Assembly: GCA_963796195.1 (NCBI GenBank)
Contig: CAWCKS010000007.1
Span: forward strand, 124,001 to 188,000
DNA length: 64,000 bases
Direction: 5' to 3'
Source: CAWCKS01 sp963796195
GTDB lineage: Bacteria > Pseudomonadota > Alphaproteobacteria > Rhizobiales > Xanthobacteraceae
Both the position numbers and the translations under genes were made by a program. This document shows, one piece after another, positions 28,331 to 36,308 of this stretch (positions are counted from its first letter, which is position 1; the number at the start of each line of letters is the position of its first letter). The notes beneath the pieces are model-generated. The model was not told the origin of the DNA. It was given only the letters and a program-made list of their open reading frames with translations, and searched no databases.

Positions 28331-28351
28331 ACAGTTATGACCTATAATTGT
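28331..28351. promoter_or_regulatory. Candidate operator upstream of the pca operon
   Basis: ACAGTTAT-N5-ATAATTGT is a 21-base dyad (seven of eight positions symmetric per arm) centred ~68 bases before the pcaF start, in the divergent region between pcaF and the small secreted protein. Aromatic pathway regulators of the IclR and LysR families use such sites. No regulator gene is adjacent. Confidence 0.4.
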
Positions 28352-28538
28352 TCCTTCGCCGGTTTTGTAGGATTGGACGCCGTCGAGGTCAAATGACGGC
28401 TCGATCTTGCGAACGCAACCGGCGCCGGACAGCCATGCGCCTGCCATAGAGTGGCGCCAAACCGACGCCCAACGCCAATTGCCGGTCGGACCCGATAATG
28501 GTTTGATCCGGCCAACACGCACTGAGCCGGGGACTACC

Positions 28539-28850
28539 ATGAGATTTGTTTACGCCGCCGGGCTGGCCGCCGCGGCTGCTGTGCTGCTTGTTCATCCCGC
28601 GTCGGCGCAGACGCTGGGAATGGGGATTCCGCTCAACCAGGACCAAGCCAAGTCGCCGGAGCAGATCGAGAAGCAGAAGCAGATCGACGACGCCTACAAG
28701 GCGACCTTGAAGAAGATCCCGGACGCCAAAGCGAACGATCCTTGGGGCAACATGCGCAGCACCGATACCGGCACGCAGGCCAAGCCGACCCAGCTCAAGG
28801 CGAAAACGGCGGCGCAGAAGCAGAAGAAGACCAACAACGCGGCGAACTAA
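28539..28850 (+). CDS. Small secreted protein of unknown function
   Basis: 103 residues with a clear Sec signal peptide (MRFVYAAGLAAAAAVLLVHPASA, cleavage before QTLGM). The mature part is short, charged and Lys/Gln-rich (QIEKQKQIDDAYKATLKKIPDAKANDPWGNMRSTD), ending in a Lys-rich tail. The DPWGNMR block looks like a conserved motif of small rhizobial periplasmic proteins, but I know of no function. Separate from the mutS gene that follows. Confidence 0.8.
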   Translation: MRFVYAAGLAAAAAVLLVHPASAQTLGMGIPLNQDQAKSPEQIEKQKQIDDAYKATLKKIPDAKANDPWGNMRSTDTGTQAKPTQLKAKTAAQKQKKTNNAAN

Positions 28851-28956
28851 GGCGTTTTCGCCGAACCGGCATGGGGACAATCCGCGCGTCAGAGTGCCGT
28901 TCCGTAGGAACGGGACGTGAACTTTGCTAGCGTGGCGGCTCAAACTCCAAGGCGCC

Positions 28957-31714
28957 ATGACCGCAGCAAAATCCATCCTCCGCGAAGCAGACGACGAGCC
29001 GGCGCCTGTCGCGGCGAAACCGGCTGACGACGGTGCGCGCGTCACGCCGATGATGGAGCAATATCTCGAAATAAAGGCCGCCAATCCCGGACTATTGCTG
29101 TTCTACCGCATGGGCGACTTCTACGAGTTGTTCTTCGAGGACGCCGAGGTCGCTTCGCAAGCGCTGGGGATCGTGCTGACCAAGCGCGGCAAGCATGCCG
29201 GCGCCGACATCCCGATGTGCGGCGTGCCGGTGGAGCGGGCCGAGGATTACCTGCACCGGCTGATCGCGCTCGGCCACCGCGTGGCGGTCTGCGAGCAAAC
29301 CGAGGATCCGGCCGAAGCCAAGAAGCGCGGCGCGAAAAGCGTCGTGCGGCGCGAGGTGATCCGCCTCGTCACCCCGGGCACGCTGACCGAAGACACCCTG
29401 CTCGATGCCCGCGCCAACAATTACCTGCTCGCGATCGCGCGGGCCCGCGCCTCGTCGGGCACCGACCGCATCGGCCTTGCCTGGATCGACATATCGACCT
29501 CGGAGTTCTTCGTCAGCGAATGCGCGGCGAACGAATTGCCAGCGACACTGGCGCGCATCAACGCGTCGGAAGTGATCGTTGCCGACGCGCTCTACAATGA
29601 CGACAGCTTTCGCAACATCATCTCCGAGCTTGCCGCGGTCACGCCGGTGACGCGCGACGTGTTCGACAGCGCGACCGCCGAGCGCAGGCTGTGCGACTAT
29701 TTTGCGGTCGCGACCTCGGACGGATTCGGCACGCTGTCGCGGCTGGAGGCGACCGCAGCCGCGGCCTGCGTCACCTACGTCGAGCGCACCCAGGTCGGCA
29801 AACGCCCGCCGCTGGCGCCGCCAGCGCGCGAAGCCGTCGGCACCACGATGTCGATCGACCAGGCAACGCGCGCCAATCTCGAATTGACGCGCACGTTGTC
29901 CGGCGAACGACGCGGCTCGCTGTTGTCGGCGATGGATGCGACGGTGACCGCAGCAGGCTCGCGGCTGCTCGCCCAGCACATCGCCGCACCCTTGACCGAC
30001 ATTGCCGCGATCCGCGGCCGGCTCGATGCCGTCGAGGCTTTCACGAACGACGCGCCAGCGCGCGACGACTTACGCACGATGCTGCGCGGCGCGCCTGATA
30101 TGGCGCGCGCGCTGGCGCGGCTTGCGGTCGGTCGCGGCGGCCCGCGCGATCTCGCCGCACTGCGTGACGGTATCGTTACGGCAGACGCTGTGTTGGCGCG
30201 GCTTGGCATGATGGCGGAGCTGCCGGCCGACGTGCGCGCTTGCGCAGATGCGCTGCGACGACCGCCGCGCGCGCTGGTGCGAGGAATTTTCGCGCGCGCT
30301 CGACGACGAGCTGCCGCTGTTCAAGCGTGACGGCGGCTTTGTTCGCAGCGGTTACGAGCCGGCGCTCGACGAGGCGCGCGGCTTGCGCGACGAATCGCGG
30401 CGCGTGGTGGCGGCGATGCAGCAACGCTACGCCGATCTCACCGGCGTGAAGGCGCTGAAAATCCGGCACAACAATGTGCTCGGCTATTTTGTCGAGGTCA
30501 CGGCGCAGCATGGCGACAAGCTCTTGTCAGCACCGCTCAACGCAACCTTCATCCATCGCCAGACGCTCGCAGGCCAGGTTCGCTTCACCACGTCCGAGCT
30601 CGGCGAGATCGAGGCCAAGATCGCCAATGCCGGCGATCGCGCGCTCAAGCTGGAGCTCGAGATTTTCGAGCGGCTCCAGGTTGCTGCGATCGAAGTGTCG
30701 GACGATTTGCACGCCGCGGCGCGCGCATTCGCCGCGCTCGACGTCTCGACTGCGCTGGCAAAACTCGCGCTCGATCACGGCTATGTCAGGCCTGCCATCG
30801 ATGACTCGCTGGAATTTGCGATCGAAGGCGGCCGCCATCCGGTGGTCGAGCAAGCACTGAAGCGATCGGGCCAGCCTTTCATCGCCAACAGCTGCGATCT
30901 GTCGCCGCGATCCGGCGAAACCTCCGGGCAGATCTGGATCGTCACCGGTCCTAACATGGCCGGCAAATCAACGTTCCTGCGTCAGAACGCGCTGATTGCG
31001 ATGATGGCGCAGGCCGGCAGCTTCGTGCCGGCGACGCGCGCCCGGCTCGGCGTCGTCGACCGGCTGTTCTCGCGGGTTGGCGCAGCCGACGATCTCGCGC
31101 GCGGACGCTCAACCTTCATGGTCGAGATGGTCGAGACCGCGGCGATCCTGAACCAGGCGACCGAGCGCGCGCTTGTCATTCTCGACGAGATCGGCCGGGG
31201 AACGGCGACCTTTGACGGCCTCTCGATTGCCTGGGCTGCGATCGAGCATTTACACGAAAGCAACCGCTGCCGGGCTTTGTTCGCCACGCACTATCACGAG
31301 CTCACGGCATTGGCCGCAAAGTTGCCGCGGCTGTTCAATGCCACAGTGCGGGTCAAGGAATGGCAGGGCGACGTCGTGTTCCTGCACGAGGTGATGCCGG
31401 GCTCGGCCGACCGCTCCTACGGCATCCAGGTGGCGCGGCTCGCAGGGCTGCCGGGCACGGTAATTGCGCGCGCGAAAGCGGTGCTGGGCAAGCTCGAGGC
31501 GCAGGACCGCGGCGCGACCGCGAAGGCACTCGTCGACGACCTCCCGCTGTTCGCGACGCCCTCGCGCGCCTCAGCCGAGCCGGAGGCGGAAACAGATGCG
31601 GATCGCCTGAAACGAGCGCTGGAGCAGGTGAATCCGGACGACCTGTCGCCACGCGAAGCGCTGGAAGCGTTGTACCGGCTGAAGGCAGTGCTCGGCGAGG
31701 GCAAGAAAGCCTGA
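28957..31714 (+). pseudogene. mutS: DNA mismatch repair protein MutS, frame broken by one indel
   Basis: MutS recognises mismatches and small loops. Start at ATG 28957. The mismatch-binding domain I carries the Phe-x-Glu motif in LLFYRMGDFYELFFEDA (FYE). The first frame runs through the connector and into the core (to ~30285, RRPPRALV); the second continues EFSRALDDELPLFKRDGGFVRSGY through the clamp and the ATPase: Walker A TGPNMAGKSTFLRQ, DEIGRGTATFDG, FATHYHEL. 2758 bases equals 919 codons plus one base, so one extra base near 30285 is enough to explain the break. All functional blocks are intact. If the shift is real, the strain would be a mutator; a sequence error is at least as likely. 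Confidence 0.95.
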
Positions 31715-31761
31715 GCTCCCACCGTGACTCCGCCGCCACGGTGCGCTATGCGGTTTGTCCA

Positions 31762-34548
31762 ATGAACATCGCGGTCCAGACAACTGCACCCGAGCGTGCG
31801 CCCGAACATGTGTTCGACATCGATCGCCTCCGCGGCGAGATCGATGCATTGGCCGAGAACAATGCCGGCCGCGACGACGCATTTCGCAATGCGCTGTCGC
31901 AGCTCCTCAAGGCCGAACTCGCCAGGGGCCGCGAGGTCGCGCAGGAGCAGCTGCTGAAGGATCGCCACGGCCGCCGTTGCGCCGAGCGGCTGTGCTCGAT
32001 GCACGACGACGTCATTGGCCTCTTGTTCGAGGCGGCGACCAAGTACCTTTACAAGAGCCTGGTGCCGTCGGACTCCGAGCGCATGGCAATCGTCGCGACC
32101 GGCGGCTACGGCCGCGGCCTGATGGCGCCGGAATCCGATATCGATCTGCTGTTCCTGCTGCCCTACAAGCAGACCGCGTGGGGCGAGTCGGTTGCCGAAG
32201 CCATTCTCTATTGCCTGTGGGACATGGGGCTGAAGGTCGGTCACGCCACCCGCTCGATCGACGAGTCGATCCGCCAGGCCCGCGCCGACATGACGATCCG
32301 CACCGCGGTGCTGGAGACGCGATTCCTGGTCGGCGACAAGGCGCTGCATGACGAACTGGTCGCGCGCTTCGACAAGAACATCGTGCAGGGGACGGCGTCC
32401 GAGTTCGTCACGGCCAAACTGGCCGAACGCGAGGAGCGTCATCGCCGCGCCGGCCAGTCGCGTTACCTGGTCGAGCCCAATGTCAAAGAGGGCAAGGGCG
32501 GCTTGCGCGACCTGCACACGCTGTACTGGATCGCGAAGTATGTGTACCGGGTGCGCGACACCGACGAGCTGGTGAAGCGCGGCGTATTCGATTTGCAGGA
32601 ATACCGCACGTTCCGACGCTGCGAGGATTTCCTGTGGTCGGTCCGCTGCAACATGCACTTCTGCACCAATCGTGCCGAGGAGCGGCTGTCGTTTGACATC
32701 CAGCGCGAGATCGCGGTGCGGCTCGGCTACACCCAGCATCCCGGCATGCAGGACGTCGAGCGCTTCATGAAGCACTACTTCCTGGTGGCGAAGGACGTCG
32801 GCGACCTGACCGCGATCCTGTGCGCCAAGCTCGAGGACCAGCAGGCGAAACCCGCGCCGATGCTGAGCCGGATGATGGCGCGGTTGCGGCCGCAGGCCTC
32901 GCGCCGCTTGCGCGACAGCGACGACTTCATCGTCGACTATAACCGCATCAATCTCGCCGTGCCCGACGTGTTCGAGCACGACCCGGTCAATCTGATCCGC
33001 ATCTTCCGGCTGGCGCAGAAGCACAATCTTGCATTCCATCCGGACGCGATGCGCGCGGCAAAGCTGTCGCTCGGGCTGATCACGCAGCAGCTGCGCGACG
33101 ACGAGGAAGCCAACCGCCTGTTCATCGAGATCCTGACCTCGGACAATGCCGAGATCGTGCTGCGCCGCATGAACGAAGCCGGCGTGCTCGGCCGCTTCAT
33201 TCCGCCGTTCGGCAAGATCGTGTCGATGATGCAGTTCAACATGTATCATCACTACACGGTCGACGAGCATTTGTTGCGCTGCATTGGCAACCTGCAGGAG
33301 ATCGAGCGCGGCAGTAATGACGAGCTGATGCTGTCGAGCGACCTCGTGCGCAAGATCCAGCCCGAGCATCGCAAAGTGCTTTATGTCGCGACATTCCTGC
33401 ACGACATCGCCAAGGGCCGGCCGGAAGATCACTCGATCGCCGGCGCCAAGGTGGCGCGGCGGCTGTGCCCGCGGTTCGGCTTCAATGCCGCCGAGACCGA
33501 GCTGATCGCGTGGCTGATCGAGGAACACCTGACAATGTCGACGGTGGCGCAGTCGCGCGACTTGTCGGACCGCCGCACCATCGAGAATTTTGCCGCAGTG
33601 GTGCAGTCGCTCGAACAACTGAAGCTGCTGACCATCCTGACCACCGCCGACATTCGCGGCGTCGGCCCGGGCGTCTGGAACGGCTGGAAGGCGCAGCTGT
33701 TGCGCTCGCTCTATTACGAGACCGAGCCGGCGCTGACCGGCGGTTTCTCCGAGGTCAATCGCGGCGCGCGCATCGCAGCGGCGCAGGCGGAATTCCGCGC
33801 CAACTTCAAGGAGTGGCCGGAGGAGCAGGTCGACGCCTACATCGCCCGCCACTATCCGGCGTACTGGCTCAAGGTCGACCTGGCGCGGAAAGTCCGCCAC
33901 GCCCGCTTCATCAAGTCGAGCGAAGAGGCCGGCCACAAGCTCGCGGTCAACGTCGGCTTCGACGAGGCGCGCGGCGTCACCGAGCTCACGATCCTCGCGC
34001 CCGACCACCCCTGGCTGCTGTCGATCATCGCCGGCGCCTGCGCCTCGGCCGGCGCCAATATCGTCGACGCGCAGATCTACACCACGACCGATGGGCTCGC
34101 GCTCGACACCATCTCGATCTCGCGCGAATACGATCGCGACGAGGACGAGGGCCGGCGCGCGACCCGCATCGGCGAGACCATCGAGCAGGCGCTGGAAGGC
34201 AAGGTACGGCTGCCCGACGTGGTGGCGAAGCGCGCCAACCGCTCGCGCTCGCGGCCGTTCACCGTCGAGCCGGAGGTTGCCATCAACAACCAGTGGTCGG
34301 AACGCTACACCGTGATCGAGGTGTCCGGCCTCGACCGGCCCGGCCTGCTCTACCAGCTCACCACCGCGATCTCGAAGCTCAACCTCAACATCGCCTCGGC
34401 GCATGTCGCGACTTTCGGCGAACGCGCCCGCGACGTGTTCTATGTGACGGACTTGTTGGGGGCGCAGATCACCGCGCCGACCCGGCAGGCCGCAATCAAG
34501 CGCGCCCTGGTGCATCTGCTGGCGCAGACCGAAGAGATCGCCGCCTAG
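31762..34548 (+). CDS. glnD: Bifunctional PII uridylyltransferase/uridylyl-removing enzyme
   Basis: 928 residues, the full length for GlnD, the glutamine sensor that uridylylates PII proteins (GlnB/GlnK). Domains in order: nucleotidyltransferase with ATGGYGRGLMAPESDIDLLFLLP (~112-134), helical linker, HD phosphohydrolase with VATFLHDIAKGRPEDHSIAGAK (~540), and two C-terminal ACT domains (TILAPDHPWLLSIIAGACAS ~745 and VIEVSGLDRPGLLYQLTTAISK ~853). Start is the ATG shown; the frame is open further upstream within mutS but that part is antiparallel to no conserved segment. Lies 47 bases after mutS. Confidence 0.97.
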   Translation: MNIAVQTTAPERAPEHVFDIDRLRGEIDALAENNAGRDDAFRNALSQLLKAELARGREVAQEQLLKDRHGRRCAERLCSMHDDVIGLLFEAATKYLYKSLVPSDSERMAIVATGGYGRGLMAPESDIDLLFLLPYKQTAWGESVAEAILYCLWDMGLKVGHATRSIDESIRQARADMTIRTAVLETRFLVGDKALHDELVARFDKNIVQGTASEFVTAKLAEREERHRRAGQSRYLVEPNVKEGKGGLRDLHTLYWIAKYVYRVRDTDELVKRGVFDLQEYRTFRRCEDFLWSVRCNMHFCTNRAEERLSFDIQREIAVRLGYTQHPGMQDVERFMKHYFLVAKDVGDLTAILCAKLEDQQAKPAPMLSRMMARLRPQASRRLRDSDDFIVDYNRINLAVPDVFEHDPVNLIRIFRLAQKHNLAFHPDAMRAAKLSLGLITQQLRDDEEANRLFIEILTSDNAEIVLRRMNEAGVLGRFIPPFGKIVSMMQFNMYHHYTVDEHLLRCIGNLQEIERGSNDELMLSSDLVRKIQPEHRKVLYVATFLHDIAKGRPEDHSIAGAKVARRLCPRFGFNAAETELIAWLIEEHLTMSTVAQSRDLSDRRTIENFAAVVQSLEQLKLLTILTTADIRGVGPGVWNGWKAQLLRSLYYETEPALTGGFSEVNRGARIAAAQAEFRANFKEWPEEQVDAYIARHYPAYWLKVDLARKVRHARFIKSSEEAGHKLAVNVGFDEARGVTELTILAPDHPWLLSIIAGACASAGANIVDAQIYTTTDGLALDTISISREYDRDEDEGRRATRIGETIEQALEGKVRLPDVVAKRANRSRSRPFTVEPEVAINNQWSERYTVIEVSGLDRPGLLYQLTTAISKLNLNIASAHVATFGERARDVFYVTDLLGAQITAPTRQAAIKRALVHLLAQTEEIAA

Positions 34549-34731
34549 CCCGACTGTTGCCTCGTTAAGGCTGTCGGCCGTCGGAGCTTTATGCACTTTT
34601 TGCCGCCTTGCCTTGGCGGACGGCCTCCGCCAGTATCGGCGCCCAAGAAGGACCGCCGGCAATGACCGGAAGGTCACACCAAACGCGGGCTGCAACAAAA
34701 AGTCCGCCTAAAACCTAAGGAAACAACCACA

Positions 34732-35961
34732 ATGATGAGCAGATTTGCGAAAGCCGCGATGGTCTCGGCGCTGACGCTTGCCGTCTCCGCGACCGCAGCC
34801 TTCGCGCAGAAGAAATACGACACCGGCGCCACCGACACCGAGATCAAGATCGGCCAGACCGTGCCGTTCTCGGGGCCCGCCTCCGCCTATGCGACGATCG
34901 CCAAGGCCCAGGCCGCATACATGAAGATGATCAACGATCAGGGCGGCGTGAACGGGCGCAAGATCAACCTGATCCAGTACGACGACAGTTATTCGCCGCC
35001 GAAGACAGTCGAGCAGGTGCGCAAGCTGGTCGAAGGTGATGAAGTTCTGATCACGTTCCAGTTGATCGGGACGCCGCCGAACGCAGCCGTGCAGAAGTAC
35101 CTCAACCAGAAGAAGGTGCCACAGCTTCTGGCCGGCACCGGCGCCGACCGCTTCAGTGATCCCGCAAACTATCCGTGGACGATGGGCTTCAATCCTTCCT
35201 ACCAGAGCGAGGGCCGGGTCTACGCGCAATACATCCTGACCAACTATCCGAATGCCAAGATTGCGATCATGTTCCAGAATGACGATCTCGGCCGCGACTA
35301 TGTCACCGGGCTGAAAGCCGGTCTCGGCGACAAGGCCAAAACGATGATCGTCGCCGAGCAGTCGTACGAGCTGACCGAGCCGACCATCAACTCGACGATC
35401 GTGAAACTGAAGGACTCCGGCGCTGACTTGTTCTACGACATCTCGACGCCGAAGTTCGCGGCACAAGCAATCAAGAAGGTCGCCGACATCGGCTGGAAGC
35501 CGGTGCATATCCTCGACATCAACGCCACCGGCGTTGCCGAGGCACTCAAGCCTGCCGGCCTCGATAACTCGAAGGGCATCATCAGCGTCAACTACGGAAA
35601 GGATATGAACGATCCGCAGTGGAAGAATGATCCCGGCATGAATCGGTTCTGGGAGTTCATGGCGAAGTACTATCCAGAGGGCGACAAGATGTCGAGCTTC
35701 AACGGCTACGGCTACTCGACTTCGCAGATGCTGATCGAGATCCTGAAGCGTTGCGGCGATGACCTGACGCGTGAGAACATCATGAAGGTCGCCTCCAACC
35801 TGCCCGGCATCCAGCTCGATCTCACATTGCCGGGCCTTACCACCGGAAACACCACGCCGACCAATTATCATCTCAACAAGCAGTTCCAGATGATGAAGTT
35901 CGACGGCGAGCGCTGGGTGGGCTTTGGCCCGATCATCGACTCCAGCAAGAGCAGCAGCTGA
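34732..35961 (+). CDS. ABC transporter substrate-binding protein, branched-chain amino acid type
   Basis: 409 residues. Signal peptide MMSRFAKAAMVSALTLAVSATAAFA, cleaved before QKKYDTG, then a type I periplasmic binding fold: DTEIKIGQTVPFSGPASAYATIAKAQAAYMKMINDQGGVNGRKINLIQYDD is the LivJ-like N-terminus. Preceded by AAGGAAAC and followed by a strong terminator, so it is transcribed alone. No permease or ATPase genes of the Liv type are nearby; the protein must use a transporter encoded elsewhere. Ligand unknown: amino acid, aromatic acid or amide. Confidence 0.93.
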   Translation: MMSRFAKAAMVSALTLAVSATAAFAQKKYDTGATDTEIKIGQTVPFSGPASAYATIAKAQAAYMKMINDQGGVNGRKINLIQYDDSYSPPKTVEQVRKLVEGDEVLITFQLIGTPPNAAVQKYLNQKKVPQLLAGTGADRFSDPANYPWTMGFNPSYQSEGRVYAQYILTNYPNAKIAIMFQNDDLGRDYVTGLKAGLGDKAKTMIVAEQSYELTEPTINSTIVKLKDSGADLFYDISTPKFAAQAIKKVADIGWKPVHILDINATGVAEALKPAGLDNSKGIISVNYGKDMNDPQWKNDPGMNRFWEFMAKYYPEGDKMSSFNGYGYSTSQMLIEILKRCGDDLTRENIMKVASNLPGIQLDLTLPGLTTGNTTPTNYHLNKQFQMMKFDGERWVGFGPIIDSSKSSS

Positions 35962-35990
35962 CCCTGCTTCGGCTGATTTGAAATGCGACA

Positions 35991-36022
35991 ATCGCCCCGC
36001 CTCGCGCGGGGCGATTTTTTTT
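35991..36022 (+). terminator. Intrinsic terminator after the binding-protein gene
   Basis: ATCGCCCCGC (35991-36000), five-base loop, GCGGGGCGAT (36006-36015), then seven or more T. A perfect ten-base stem with a U-tract. Confidence 0.93.
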
Positions 36023-36050
36023 GGGCCGTCAAGGTCGCGTCATATTCTTC

Positions 36051-36193
36051 CGTCGTCCCCGCGCAGGCGGGGACCCATACTCCGCAGCAGAAATGAGACG
36101 ACAAATCGTCGTGCTATTTGCGTTTGATGGACAGACTCTCCGGCAATACGACTTGTACAGGGGTTATGGGTCCCCGCCTGCGCGGGGACGACG
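36051..36193. repeat. BIME-like palindromic element, copy C
   Basis: Outer inverted repeats CGTCGTCCCCGCGCAGGCGG and its mirror enclose ~100 bases with ACCCATACTCCGCAG near the left and CAGGGGTTATGGGT near the right. The left and right interiors match copies B and A in the opposite order, so the element is inverted here. Confidence 0.85.
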
Positions 36194-36235
36194 TTCTTCT
36201 GCTGCGCACCGTTCAGCCAATCATATCACCCGCCG

Positions 36236-36261
36236 TTAACCTGTGCTTAACGCGCCCTTAA
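36236..36261 (+). promoter_or_regulatory. Tandem CtrA-type binding motif upstream of the PBP gene
   Basis: Three TTAA half-sites at 36236-36239, 36247-36250 and 36258-36261 are each separated by seven bases, giving two overlapping TTAA-N7-TTAA motifs; the first fits TTAA-N7-TTAAC exactly. They lie 48-73 bases before the PBP start codon. CtrA is the master cell-cycle regulator of alphaproteobacteria, and this spacing is its published consensus. Confidence 0.65.
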
Positions 36262-36308
36262 ACCACCGCCGTTAGCTTGCCGATGCAGGGGCGGAAGGGC
36301 GTTCGCGC

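Noticed and set aside
31360..31761. In-frame extension of glnD into mutS
   Set aside because: The extra ~134 residues are the wrong-frame reading of the mutS end; the conserved GlnD N-terminus begins at 31762.
31417..34698. A 1093-codon open frame on the minus strand opposite glnD
   Set aside because: Antisense shadow of a certain gene in very high-GC DNA; composition is Arg/His/Asp-rich with no recognisable domain.
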